Assembly (NCBI RefSeq): GCF_902167145.1
Contig: NW_023366895.1
Location: 1-64,000 of the forward strand
Length of the DNA stretch: 64,000 nucleotides
DNA from: Zea mays
Taxonomy: Eukaryota > Streptophyta > Magnoliopsida > Poales > Poaceae
Reading direction: 5' to 3'
Each line of letters starts with the position of its first letter. The first letter of the stretch is position 1. The translations under genes and the position numbers were made by a program. Shown here piece by piece: positions 1 through 12,427 of the stretch. Below the pieces are notes generated by a model, which was not told the origin of the DNA, did no database searches, and worked only from the letters and a program-made list of their open reading frames with translations.

Positions 1-214
1 TCGATGATCAATGGCCACACAACCCACATTTTGCCGAAAATAGCCATGAATGACCATTTTCAATAATACCGAAGGCTAACACGTACGAGTTTTTAACCAA
101 GAAATGGTTTCCACCAGAAATCCAAGAATGTAATTTATGGCAAGGAAACATATGTGGATGAGGTTTATGAGCCTCTAGTTGATGATAAATGGCCACACAA
201 CCCCCATTTTTTAT

Positions 215-256
215 GAAAATAGCCATGAGCGACCTTGAAAATAGCCATGAGCGACC
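215..256 (+). repeat. 22-bp internal duplication in a ~202-bp monomer subtype
   Basis: The 20-base motif GAAAATAGCCATGAGCGACC occurs at 215-234 and again at 237-256, an offset of 22 bp. This makes the monomer about 202 bp. The same extended subtype recurs in both orientations across the window (for example 1133-1174, 4930-4972, and reversed near 13680, 18350, 24055, 57460 and 63495). It is always tied to the TTTTATG variant and usually to the TACTAGAGG variant downstream. It therefore behaves as an inherited monomer subtype and not as repeated independent slippage. Confidence 0.9.
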
Positions 257-2574
257 ATTTTCAATAATACTAGAGGCTAACACCTACGGATTTTAGACCA
301 AGAAATGGTCTCCACCAGAAATCCAAGAATGTGATCTATGGCAAGGAAACATATGTGGGGTGAGGTGTATGAGCGTCTGGTCGATGATCAATGGCCACAC
401 AACCCCCATTTTTGTCGAAAATAGCCATGAACGACCATTTTCAATAATATCGAAGGCTAACACCTACGGATTTTTTACCAAGAAATGGTCTCCACCAAAA
501 ATCCAAGAATGTGATCTACGACAAGGAAACATATGTGGGGTGAGGTGTATGAGCGTCTGGTCGATGATCAATGGCCACACAACCCCCATTTTTGTCGAAA
601 ATAGCCATGAACGACCATTTTCAATAATACCGAAGGCTAACACCTACGGATTTTTGACCAAGAAATGGTCTCCACCAGAAATCCAAGAATGTGATCTATG
701 GCAAGGAAACATATGTGGGGTGAGGTGTACGAGCCTCTGGTCGATGATCAATGGCCACACAACCCCCATTTTGCCGAAAATAGCCATGAGCGACCATTTT
801 CAATAATATTAGAGGCTAAGACCTATGGATTTTTGACCAAGAAATGGTCTCCACCAGAAATCCAAGAATGTGATCTATGACAAGGAAACATATGTGGGGT
901 GAGGTGTATGAGCCTCTGGTCGACGATCAATGGCCACACAACCCCCATTTTGCCGAAAATAGCCATGAATGACCATTTTCAATAATACCAAAGGCTAACA
1001 CGTACGAGTTTTTAACCAAGAAATGGTTTCCACCAGAAATCCAAGAATGTAATCTATGGCAAGGAAACATATGTGGGGTGAGGTTTATGAGCCTCTAGTC
1101 GATGATAAATGGCCACACAACCCCCATTTTTTATGAAAATAGCCATGAGCGACCTTGAAAATAGCCATGAGCGACCATTTTCAATAATACTAGAGGCTAA
1201 GACCTATGGATTTTTGACCAAGAAATGGTCTCCACCAGAAATCCAAGAATGTGATCTATGGCAAGGAAACATATGTGGGGTGAGGTGTATGAGCCTCTGG
1301 TCGATGATCAATGGCCACACAACCCCCATTTTTGTCGAAAATAGCCATGAACGACCATTTTCAATAATATCGAAGGCTAACACCTACGGATTTTTGACCA
1401 AGAAATGGTCTCCACCAGAAATCCAAGAGTGTGATCTACGACAAGGAAACATATGTGGGGTGAGGTGTTTGAGCCTCTGGTCGATGATCAATGGCCACAC
1501 AACCCCCATTTTTGCCGAAAATAGCCATGAATGACCATTTTCAATAATACCGAAGGCTAACACGTACGGATTTTTGACCAAGAAATGGTCTCCACCAGAA
1601 ATCCAAGAATGTGATCTATGGCAAGGAAACATATGTGGGGTGAGGTGTATGAGCCTCTGGTCGATGATCAATGGCCACACAACCCCCATTTTTGTCAAAA
1701 ATAGCCATGAACGACCATTTTCAATAATATCGAAGGCTAACACCTACGGATTTTTGACCAAGAAATGGTCTCCACCAGAAATCCAAGAATGTGATCTATG
1801 GCAAGGAAACATATGTGGGGTGAGGTTTATGAGCCTCTAGTCGATGATAAATGGCCACACAACCCCCATTTTTTATGAAAATAGCCATGAGCGACCATTT
1901 TCAATAATACTAGAGGCTAACACCTACGGATTTTAGAGCAAGAAATGGTCTCCACCAGAAATCCAAGAATGTGATCTATGGCAAGGAAACATATGTGGGG
2001 TGAGGTGTACGAGCCTCTGGTCGATGATCAATGGCCACACAACCCCCATTTTTGTCGAAAATAGCCATGAACGACCATTTTCAATAATATCGAAGGCTAA
2101 CACCTACGGATTTTTGACCAAGAAATGGTCTCCACCATAAATCCAGGAATGTGATCTATGGCAAGGAAACATATGTGGGGTGAGGTGTATGAGCCTCTGG
2201 TCGATGATCAATGGCCACACAACCCCCATTTTTGTCGAAAATTGCCATGAACGACCATTTTCAATAATATCGAAGGCTAACACGTACGAGTTTTTAACCA
2301 AGAAATGGTTTCCACCAGAAATCCAAGAATGTAATCTATGGCAAGGAAACATATGTGGGGTGAGGTGTATGAGCCTCTGGTCGATGATAAATGGCCACAC
2401 AACCCCCATTTTTTATGAAAATAGCCATGAACGACCATTTTCAATAATACCGAAGGCTAACACCTACAGATTTTTGACCAAGAAATGGTCTCCACCAGAA
2501 ATCCAAGAATGTGATCTATGGCAAGGAAACATATGTGGGGTGAGGTGTATGAGCCTCTCGTCGATGATCAATGG

Positions 2575-4300
2575 TCACACAACCCCATTTTTGTCGAAAA
2601 TAGCCAGGAGCAGCAATTTTCAATGACACTGATGGCTAACACCTATGGATTTTTGACCAGAAATGGTCTCCACCAGAAATCCAAGAATGTGGTCTATGGC
2701 AAGGAAACATATGTGGGGTGAGGTGTATGAGCCTTTGGTCGATGATCAATGGCCACACAACCCCCATTTTTGTCGAAAATAGCTATGAACGACCATTTTC
2801 AATAATACCGAAGGCTAACACCTACGGATTTTTGACCAAGAAATGGTCTCCACCAGAAATCCAAGAATGTGATCTATAGCAAGAAACCGTATGTGGGGTG
2901 AAGTGTACGAGCCTCTAGTGAATGATAAATGGCCACACAACCCCCATTTTTGTCGAAAATAGTGATCAACGACCATTTTCAATAATACTGAAGGCTAACA
3001 CGTATGGATTTTTGACCAAGAAATGGTCTCCACCAGAAATCCAATAATGTGATCTATGGCAAGAAAACATACGTGGGGTGAGGTGTATGAGCCTCTGGTC
3101 GAAGATCAATGGCCACACAACCCCATTTGTGTCGAAAATAGCCATGAACGACCATTTACAATAATACCGAAGGCTAACAACTACGGATTTTTGACCAAGA
3201 GAAGATCTCCACCAGAAATCCAAGAATGTGATCTATGGCAAGGAAACATATGTGGGGTGAGGTGTACGAGCCTCAGATCGATGATCAATGGCCACACAAC
3301 CCCCATTTTTGTCGAAAATAGCCATGAACGACCATTTTCAATACTTCCGAAGGCTAACACCTACGGATTTTTGACCAAGAAATCGTCTCCACCAGAAATC
3401 CAAGAATATGATCTATGGCAAGGAAACATATTGGGGTGAGGTGTACGAGCCTCTGGTCGATGATCAGTGGCCACACAACCCCCATTTTTTGTCGAAAATA
3501 GTGATCAACGACCATTTTCAATAATACTGAAGGCTAACACGTATGGATTTTGCCCAAGAAATGGTCTCCACCAGAAATCCAAGAGTGTGCTCTATGGCAA
3601 GGAAACGTATGTGGGGTGAGGTGTATGAGCCTCTGGTCGATGATCAATGGCCACACAACCCCCATTTTTGTCGAAAACAGCCATGAACGACCATTTTCAA
3701 TAATACCGAAGGCTAACACGTACGGATTTTTGACCAAGAAATGGTCTCCACGAGAAATCCAAGATTGTGATCTATGGCAATTAAACATATCTGGGGTAAG
3801 GTGTACGAGCCTCTGGTCGATGTTAAATGGCCACACAACCCCCTTTTTTGTCGAAAATAGCCATGAACGACTATTTTCAATAATACCGAAGGCTAACACC
3901 TACGGATTTTTGACCAAGAAATGGTCACCACCAGAAATCCAAGAATGTGGTCTATGGCAAGGAAACACATGTGGGTGAGGTGTATGAGCCTTTGGTCGAT
4001 GATCAATTGCCACACAACCCTCATTTTTGTCGAAAGTAGCCATGAACGACCATTTTCAATAATACCGAAGGCTAACACCTACGGATTTTTGACCAAGAAA
4101 TGGTCTCCACCAGAAATCCAAGAATGTGATATATGGCAAGGAAACTTATGTGGGGTGAGGTGTACGATCCTCTGGTCGATGATCAATGGCGACACAACCC
4201 CCATTTTTTGTCGAAAATAGCCACGAATGACCATTTTCAATGACACTGAAGGCTAACACCTATGAATTTTTGACCAACAAATGGTCTCCACGAGAAATCC
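2575..4300 (+). repeat. divergent stretch of knob180 monomers
   Basis: Monomers here carry many private changes not seen elsewhere in the array. Examples are GCCAGGAGCAGCAATTTTC near 2600, AGTGATCAACGACC near 2960 and 3500, AGAAGATCTCC near 3200, CATATTGGGG near 3426, and several 1-bp indels. Neighbouring blocks are much more uniform. The stretch looks like an older or less homogenised part of the array. The boundaries are approximate and judged by eye. Confidence 0.65.
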
Positions 4301-5276
4301 AAGATTATGATCTATGGCAAGAAAACATATGTGGGGTGAAGTGTACGAGCCTCTGGTCGATGATCAATGGCAACACAACCCCCATTTTTGTCGAAAATAG
4401 CCATGAACGACCATTTTCAATAATACCGAAGGCTAACACGTACGAGTTTTTGACCAAGAAATGGTCTCCACCAGAAATCCAAGAATGTGATCTATGGCAA
4501 GGAAACATATGTGGGGTGAGGTGTATGAGCCTCTGGTCGATGATCAATGGCCACACAACCCCCATTTTTGTCGAAAATAGCCATGAACGACCATTTTCAA
4601 TAATACCGAAGGCTAACACCTACGGATTTTTGACCAAGAAATGGTCTCCACCAGAAATCCAAGAATGTGATCTACGACAAGGAAACATTTGTGGGGTGAG
4701 GTGTATGAGCGTCTGGTCGATGATCAATGGCCACACAACCCCCATTTTTGTCGAAAATAGCCATGAATGACCATTTACAATAATACCGAAGGCTAACACC
4801 TACGGATTTTTGACCAAGAAATGGTCTCCACCAGAAATCCAAGAATGTGATCTATGGCAAGGAAACATATGTGGGGTGAGGTGTATGAGCCTCTGGTCGA
4901 TGATCAATGGCCACACAACCCCCATTTTTTATGAAAATAGCCATGAGCGACCTTGAAAATAGCCATGAGCGACCATTTTCAATAATACTAGAGGCTAACA
5001 CGTACGGATTTTTGACCAAGAAATGGTCTCCACCAGAAATCCAAGAATGTGATCTATGGCAAGGAAACATATGTGGGGTGAGGTGTATGAGCCTCTGGTC
5101 GATGATCAATGGCCACACAACCCCCATTTTTGTCGAAAATAGCCATGAATGACTATTTTCAATGACACTGAAGGCTAACACCTATGGATTTTTGACCAAG
5201 AAATGGTCTCCACCAGAAATCCAAGAATGTGATCTATGGCAAGGAAACATATGTGGGGTGAGGTGTATGAGCCTCT

Positions 5277-5409
5277 GGTCGACGACCATTTTCAATAATA
5301 CTAGAGGCTAACACCTACGAATTTTAGACCAAGAAATGGTCTCCACCAGAAATCCAAGAATGTGATCTATGGCAAGGAAACATATGTGGGGTGAGGTGTA
5401 TGAGCGTCT
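5277..5409 (+). repeat. truncated 133-bp knob180 monomer
   Basis: After CTCTGGTCGA the sequence jumps directly to CGACCATTTTC at about 5282/5283. It skips roughly 47 bp that normally includes GGCCACACAACCCCC. The distance from this GGTC (5277) to the next (5410) is 133 bp instead of 180. The breakpoint has short CGA/CGACC overlap, as expected for an internal deletion or unequal exchange. Confidence 0.85.
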
Positions 5410-7649
5410 GGTCGATGATCAATGGCCACACAACCCCCATTTTTGTCGAAAATAGCCATGAACGACCATTTTCAATAATACCGAGGGCTAACACCTACGA
5501 ATTTTTGACCAAGAAATGGTCTCCACCAGAAATCCAAGAATGTGATCTATGGCAAGGAAACATATGTGGGGTGAGGTGTATGAGCCTCTAGTCGATGATC
5601 AATGGCCACACAACCCCCATTTTTGTCGAAAATAGCCATGAATGACCATTTTCAAAAATACCAAAGGCTAACACGTACGGATTTTTAACCAAGAAATGGT
5701 CTCCACCAGAAATCCAAGAATGTGATCTATGGCAAGGAAACATATGTGGGGTGAGGTGTATGAGCCTCTGGTCGACGATCAATGGCCACACAACCCCCAT
5801 TTTGCCGAAAATAGCCATGAATGACCATTTTCAATAATACCGAAGGCTAAGACCTACGGATTTTTGACCAAGAAATGGTCTCCACCAGAAATCCAAGAAT
5901 GTAATATATGGCAAGGAAACATATGTGGGGTGAGGTGTTTGAGCCTCTGGTCGATGATCAATGGCACACAACCCCCATTTTTTGTCGAAAATAGCCATAA
6001 ACGACCATTTTCAATAATACCGAAGGCTAACACCTACGGATTTTTGACCAAGAAATGGCCTCCACCAGAAATCCAAGAATGTGATCTACGACAAGGAAAC
6101 ATATGTGGGGTGAGGTGTATGAGCCTCTGGTCGATGATCAATGGCCACACAACCCCCATTTTTTATGAAAATATCCATGAATGACCATTTTCAAAAATAC
6201 CAAAGGCTAACACGTACGGATTTTTAACCAAGAAATGGTCTCCGCCAGAAATCCAAGAATGTGATCTATGGCAAGGAAACATATGTGGGGTGAGGTGTAT
6301 GAGCCTCTAGTCGACGATCAATGGCCACACAACCCCCATTTTGCCGAAAATAGCCATGAATGACCATTTTCAATAATACCGAAGGCTAAGACCTACGGAT
6401 TTTTGACCAAGAAATGGTCTCCACCAGAAATCCAAGAATGTGATCTATGGCAAGGAAACATATGTGGGGTGAGGTGTATGAGCCTCTGGTCGATGATCAA
6501 TGGCCACACAACCCCCATTTTGTCGAAAATAGCCATGAACGACCATTTTCAATAATATCGAAGGCTAACACCTACGGATTTTTGACCAAGAAATGGTCTC
6601 CACCAGAAATCCAAGAATGTGATCTACGACAAGGAAACATATGTGGCATGAGGTGTATGAGCCTCTGGTCAATGATCAATGGCCACACAACCCCCATTTT
6701 TATGAAAATAGCCATGAATGACCATTTTCAAAAATACCAAAGGCTAACACGTACGGATTTTTAACCAAAAATGGTCTCCACCAGAAATCCAAGAATGTGA
6801 TCTATGGCAAGGAAACATATGTGGGGTGAGGTGTATGAGCCTCTGGTCGACGATCAATGGCCACACAACCCCCATTTTTTTATGAAAATAGCCATGAGCG
6901 ACCTTGAAAATAGCCATGAGCGACCATTTTCAATAATACTAGAGGCTAAGACCTACGGATTTTTGACCAAGAAATGGTCTCCACCAGAAATCCAAGAATG
7001 TGATCTACGACAAGGAAACATATGTGGGGTGAGGTTTATGAGCCTCTAATCGATGATAAATGGCCACACAACACCCATTTTTTATGAAAATAGCCATGAG
7101 CGACCTTGAAAATAGCCATGAGCGACCATTTTCAATAATACTAGAGGCTAACACCTACGGATTTTTGACCAAGAAATGGTCTCCACCAGAAATCCAAGAA
7201 TGTGATCTACGACAAGGAAACATATGTGGGGTGAGGTGTATGAGCCTCTGGTCGATGATCAATGGCCACACAACCCCCATTTTTGTCGAAAATAGCCATG
7301 AACGACCATTTTCAATAATAACGAAGGCTAACACCTACAGATTTTTGACCAAGAAATGGTCTCCACAAGAAATCCAAGAATGTGATCTATGGCAAGGAAA
7401 CATATGTGGGGTGAGGTGTATGAGCCTCTAGTTGATGATCAATGGCCACACAACCCCCATTTTTGTCGAAAATAGCCATGAATGACCATTTTCAAAAATA
7501 CCAAAGGCTAACACGTACGGATTTTTTACCAAGAAATGGTCTCCACCAGAAATCCAAGAATGTGATCTATGGCAAGGAAACATATGTGGGGTGAGGTGTA
7601 CGAGCCTCTGGTCGATGATCAATGGCCACACAACCCCCATTTTGCCGAA

Positions 7650-10600
7650 AATAGCCATGAACGACCATTTTCAATAATACCGAAGGCTAACACGTACGAG
7701 TTTTTAACCAAGAAATGGTCTCCACCAGAAATCCAAGAATGTGATCTATGGCAAGGAAACATATGTGGGGTGAGGTTTATGAGCCTCTAGTCGATGATAA
7801 ATGGCCACACAACCCCCATTTTTTATGAAAATAGCCATGAGCGACCATTTTCAATAATACTAGAGGCTAAGACCTACGGATTTTTGACCAAGAAATGGTC
7901 TCCACCAGAAATCCAAGAATGTGATCTATGGCAAGGAAACATATGTGGGGTGAGGTGTATGAGCCTCTGGTCGATGATCAATGGCCACACAACCCCCATT
8001 TTGCCGAAAATAGCCATGAATGACCATTTTCAATAATACCGAAGGCTAACACGTACGAGTTTTTAACCAAGAAATGGTTTCCACCAGAAATCCAAGAATG
8101 TAATCTATGGCAAGGAAACATATGTGGGGTGAGGTGTACGAGCCTCTGGTCGATGATCAATGGCCACACAACCCCCATTTTTTATGAAAATAGCCATGAG
8201 CGACCATTTTCAATAATACTAGAGGCTAACACCTACGGATTTTAGACCAAGAAATGGTCTCCACCAGAAATCCAAGAATGTAATCTATGGCAAGGAAACA
8301 TATGTGGGGTGAGGTGTATGAGCCTCTGGTCGATGATCAATGGCCACACAACCCCCATTTTTGTCGAAAATAGCCATGAACGACCATTTTCAATAATATC
8401 GAAGGCTAACACCTACGGATTTTTGACCAAGAAATGGTCTCCACCAGAAATCCAAGAATGTGATCTATGGCAAGGAAACATATGTGGGGTGAGGTGTATG
8501 AGCCTCTGGTCGTTGATCAATGGCCACACAACCCCCATTTTTGTCGAAAATAGCCATGAATGACCATTTTCAATAATACCGAAGGCTAACACCTACGGAT
8601 TTTTGACCAAGAAATGGTCTCCACCAGAAATCCAAGAATGTGATCTATGGCAAGGAAACATATGTGGGGTGAGGTGTACGAGCCTCTGGTCGATGATCAA
8701 TGGCCACACAACCCCCATTTTGCCGAAAATAGCCATGAACGACCATTTTCAATAATACCGAAGGCTAACACCTACGGATTTTTGACCAAGAAATGGTTTC
8801 CACCAGAAATCCAAGAATGTGATCTGTGGCAAGGAAACATATGTGGGGTGAGGTGTATGAGCCTCTGGTCGATGATCAATGGCCACACAACCCAAATTTT
8901 TGTCGAAAATAGCCATGAACGACCATTTTCAATAATATCGAAGGCTAACACCTACGGATTTTTGACCAAGAAATGGTCTCCACCAGAAATCCAAGAATGT
9001 GATCTACGACAAGGAAACATATGTGGGGTGAGGTGTATGAGCCTCTGGTCGACGATCAATGGCCACACAACCCCCATTTTGCCGAAAATAGCCATGAATG
9101 ACCATTTTCAATAATACCGAAGGCTAACACGTACGAGTTTTTAACCAAGAAATGGTTTCCACCAGAAATCCAAGAATGTAATCTATGGCAAGGAAACATA
9201 TGTGGGGTGAGGTTTATGAGCCTCTAGTCGATGATAAATGGCCACACAACCCCCATTTTTTATGAAAATAGCCATGAGCGACCTTGAAAATAGCCATGAG
9301 CGACCATTTTCAATAATACTAGAGGCTAACACCTACGGATTTTAGACCAAGAAATGGTCTCCACCAGAAATCCAAGAATGTGATCTATGGCAAGGAAACA
9401 TATGTGGGGTGAGGTGTATGAGCGTCTGGTCGATGATCAATGGCCACACAACCCCCATTTTTGTCGAAAATAGCCATGAACGACCATTTTCAATAATACC
9501 GAAGGCTAACACCTACGGATTTTTGACCAAGAAATGGTCTCCACCAGAAATCCAAGAATGTGATCTATGGCAAGGAAACATATGTGGGGTGAGGTGTATG
9601 AGCCTCTGGTCGATGATCAATGGCCACACAACCCCCATTTTTGTCGAAAATAGCCATGAACGACCATTTTCAATAATATCGAAGGCTAACACCTACGGAT
9701 TTTTGACCAAGAAATGGTCTCCACCAGAAATCCAAGAATGTGATCTATGGCAAGGAAACATATGTGGGGTGAGGTGTATGAGCCTCTGGTCAACAATCAA
9801 TGGCCACAGAACCCTAATTTTTGTCGAAAATAGCCATGAACGACCATTTTCAATAATACCGAAGGCTAACACGTACGAGTTTTTAACCAAGAAATGGTCT
9901 CCACCAGAAATCCAAGAATGTGATCTATGGCAAGGAAACATATGTGGGGTGAGGTTTATGAGCCTCTAGTCGATGATAAATGGCCACACAACCCCCAATG
10001 TTTATGAAAATAGCCATGAGCGACCATTTTCAATAATACTAGAGGCTAAGACCTACGGATTTTTGACCAAGAAATGGTCTCCACCAGAAATCCAAGAATG
10101 TGATCTATGGCAAGGAAACATATGTGGGGTGAGGTGTATGAGCCTCTGGTCGATGATCAATGGCCACACAACCCCCATTTTGCCGAAAATAGCCATGAAT
10201 GACCATTTTCAATAATACCGAAGGCTAACACGTACGAGTTTTTAACCAAGAAATGGTTTCCACCAGAAATCCAAGAATGTAATCTATGGCAAAGAAACAT
10301 ATGTGGGGTGAGGTGTACGAGCCTCTGGTCGATGATCAATGGCCACACAACCCCCATTTTTTATGAAAATAGCCATGAGCGACCATTTTCAATAATACTA
10401 GAGGCTAACACCTACGGATTTTAGACCAAGAAATGGTCTCCACCAGAAATCCAAGAATGTAATCTATGGCAAGGAAACATATGTGGGGTGAGGTGTATGA
10501 GCCTCTGGTCGATGATCAATGGCCACACAACCCCCATTTTTGTCGAAAATAGCCATGAATGACCATTTTCAATAATATCGAAGGCTAACACCTACGGATT

Positions 10601-12129
10601 TTTGACCAAGAAATGGTCTCCACCAGAAATCCAAGAATGTGATCTATGGCAAGGAAACATATGTGGGGTGAGGTGTATGAGCCTCTGGTCGATGATCAAT
10701 GGCCACACAACCCCCATTTTTGTCGAAAATAGCCATGAATGACCATTTTCAATAATATCGAAGGCTAACACCTACGGATTTTTGACCAAGAAATGGTCTC
10801 CACCAGAAATCCAAGAATGTGATCTATGGCAAGGAAACATATGTGGGGTGAGGTGTACGAGCCTCTGGTCGATGATCAATGGCCACACAACCCCCATTTT
10901 GCCGAAAAAAGCCATGAACGACCATTTTCAATAATACCGAAGGCTAACACCTACGGATTTTTGACCAAGAAATGGTTTCCACCAGAAATCCAAGAATGTG
11001 ATCTATGGCAAGGAAACATATGTGGGGTGAGGTGTATGAGCCTCTGGTCGATGATCAATGGCCACACAACCCAAATTTTTGTCGAAAATAGCCATGAACG
11101 ACCATTTTCAATAATATCGAAGGCTAACACCTACGGATTTTTGACCAAGAAATGCTCTCCACCAGAAATCCAAGAATGTGATCTACGACAAGGAAACATA
11201 TGTGGGGTGAGGTGTATGAGCCTCTGGTCGACGATCAATGGCCACACAACCCCCATTTTGCCGAAAATAGCCATGAATGACCATTTTCAATAATACCGAA
11301 GGCTAACACGTACGAGTTTTTAACCAAGAAATGGTTTCCACCAGAAATCCAAGAATGTAATCTATGGCAAGGAAACATATGTGGGGTGAGGTTTATGAGC
11401 CTCTAGTCGATGATAAATGGCCACACAACCCCAATTTTTTATGAAAATAGCCATGAGCGACCTTGAAAATAGCCATGAGCGACCATTTTCAATAATACTA
11501 GAGGCTAACACCTACGGATTTTAGACCAAGAAATGGTCTCCACCAGAAATCCAAGAATGTGATCTATGGCAAGGAAACATATGTAGGGTGAGGTGTATGA
11601 GCGTCTGGTCGATGATCAATGGCCACACAACCCCCATTTTTGTCGAAAATAGCCATGAACGACCATTTTCAATAATACCGAAGGCTAACACCTACGGATT
11701 TTTGACCAAGAAATGGTCTCCACCAGAAATCCAAGAATGTGATCTATGGCAAGGAAACATATGTGGGGTGAGGTGTATGAGCCTCTGGTCGATGATCAAT
11801 GGCCACACAACCCCCATTTTTGTCGAAAATAGCCATGAACGACCATTTTCAATAATATCGAAGGCTAACACCTACGGATTTTTGACCAAGAAATGGTCTC
11901 CACCAGAAATCCAAGAATGTGATCTATGGCAAGGAAACATATGTGGGGTGAGGTGTATGAGCCTCTTGTCGACGATCAATGGCCACACAACCCTAATTTT
12001 TGTCGAAAATAGCCATGAACGACCATTTTCAATAATACCGAAGGCTAACACGTACGAGTTTTTAACCAAGAAATGGTCTCCACCAGAAATCCAAGAATGT
12101 GATCTATGGCAAGGAAACATATGTGGGGT
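7650..12129 (+). repeat. segmental duplication of knob180, period ~2,179 bp
   Basis: The order of monomer variants repeats with a 2,179-bp offset. Matching landmarks are 7794/9973, 8647/10826 and 9409/11588. Shared private variants include the CCCAAATTTTTGTCG monomer (near 8890 and 11070) and the CCCTAATTTTTGTCG monomer near 9813 and 11992. Copies are about 7650-9828 and 9829-12129, with scattered point differences (for example GAACGACC against GAATGACC near 8380/10559). Each unit holds about 12 monomers. Boundaries are approximate. Confidence 0.85.
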
Positions 12130-12364
12130 GAGGTGTATGAGCGTCTGGTCGATGATCAATGGCCACACAACCCCCATTTTGGTCGAAAATAGCCATGAAC
12201 GACCAATTTCAATAATACCGAAGGCTAACACCTACGGATTTTTGACCAAGAAATGGTCTCACCAGAAATCCAAGAATGTGATCTATGGCAAGGAAACATA
12301 TGTGGGGTGAGGTGTATGAGCCTCTAGTTGATGATCAATGGCCACACAACCCCCATTTTTGTCG

Positions 12365-12427
12365 AAAATAGCCATGAACGACCATTTTCAAAAATACCAA
12401 AGGCTAATGGTCGTTCATGGCTATTTT
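12365..12427. other. inversion junction 1 (forward to reverse)
   Basis: The forward array stops after AGGCTAA at 12407 and the reverse-oriented array starts with TGGTCGTTCATGG at 12408. The two sides form a perfect 20-bp inverted repeat: AAAATAGCCATGAACGACCA at 12365-12384 against TGGTCGTTCATGGCTATTTT at 12408-12427, with a 23-base spacer. The joint is tail-to-tail between monomers that are out of phase. Confidence 0.93.

Larger units (their letters stand above)
1..12407 (+). repeat. knob180 satellite array, block 1 (forward)
   Basis: About 68 tandem copies of a ~180-bp unit in head-to-tail order. For example, the same TCGATGATCAATGG motif recurs at 381, 561 and 741. Each unit carries CCACACAACCCCCATTT, AGCCATGAACGACCATTTTC, CACCAGAAATCCAAGAATG and GGAAACATATGTGGGG. 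I recognise this as the maize 180-bp knob satellite from memory of the family. No alignment was run. Monomers fall into subtypes that differ after CCCCCATT: TTTGTCGAAAA, TTGCCGAAAA (1 bp shorter) and TTTTATGAAAA. The TTTTATG type often carries a 22-bp internal duplication. No gene is present in the block. Open frames exist only because 180 is divisible by three. The block starts beyond the left edge of the window. Confidence 0.96.

Noticed and set aside
360..806. Long open frames within the satellite (many of 60-240 codons on both strands)
   Set aside because: They translate the same 60-residue repeat from 180-bp monomers, overlap on opposite strands, and break wherever a monomer has a length variant. 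No start context, codon bias or unrelated sequence supports a gene.
1..12407. CRISPR array
   Set aside because: The repeats are ~180 bp, directly adjacent and without unique spacers. No cas genes are present, and the retroelement and satellite are of plant nuclear type.
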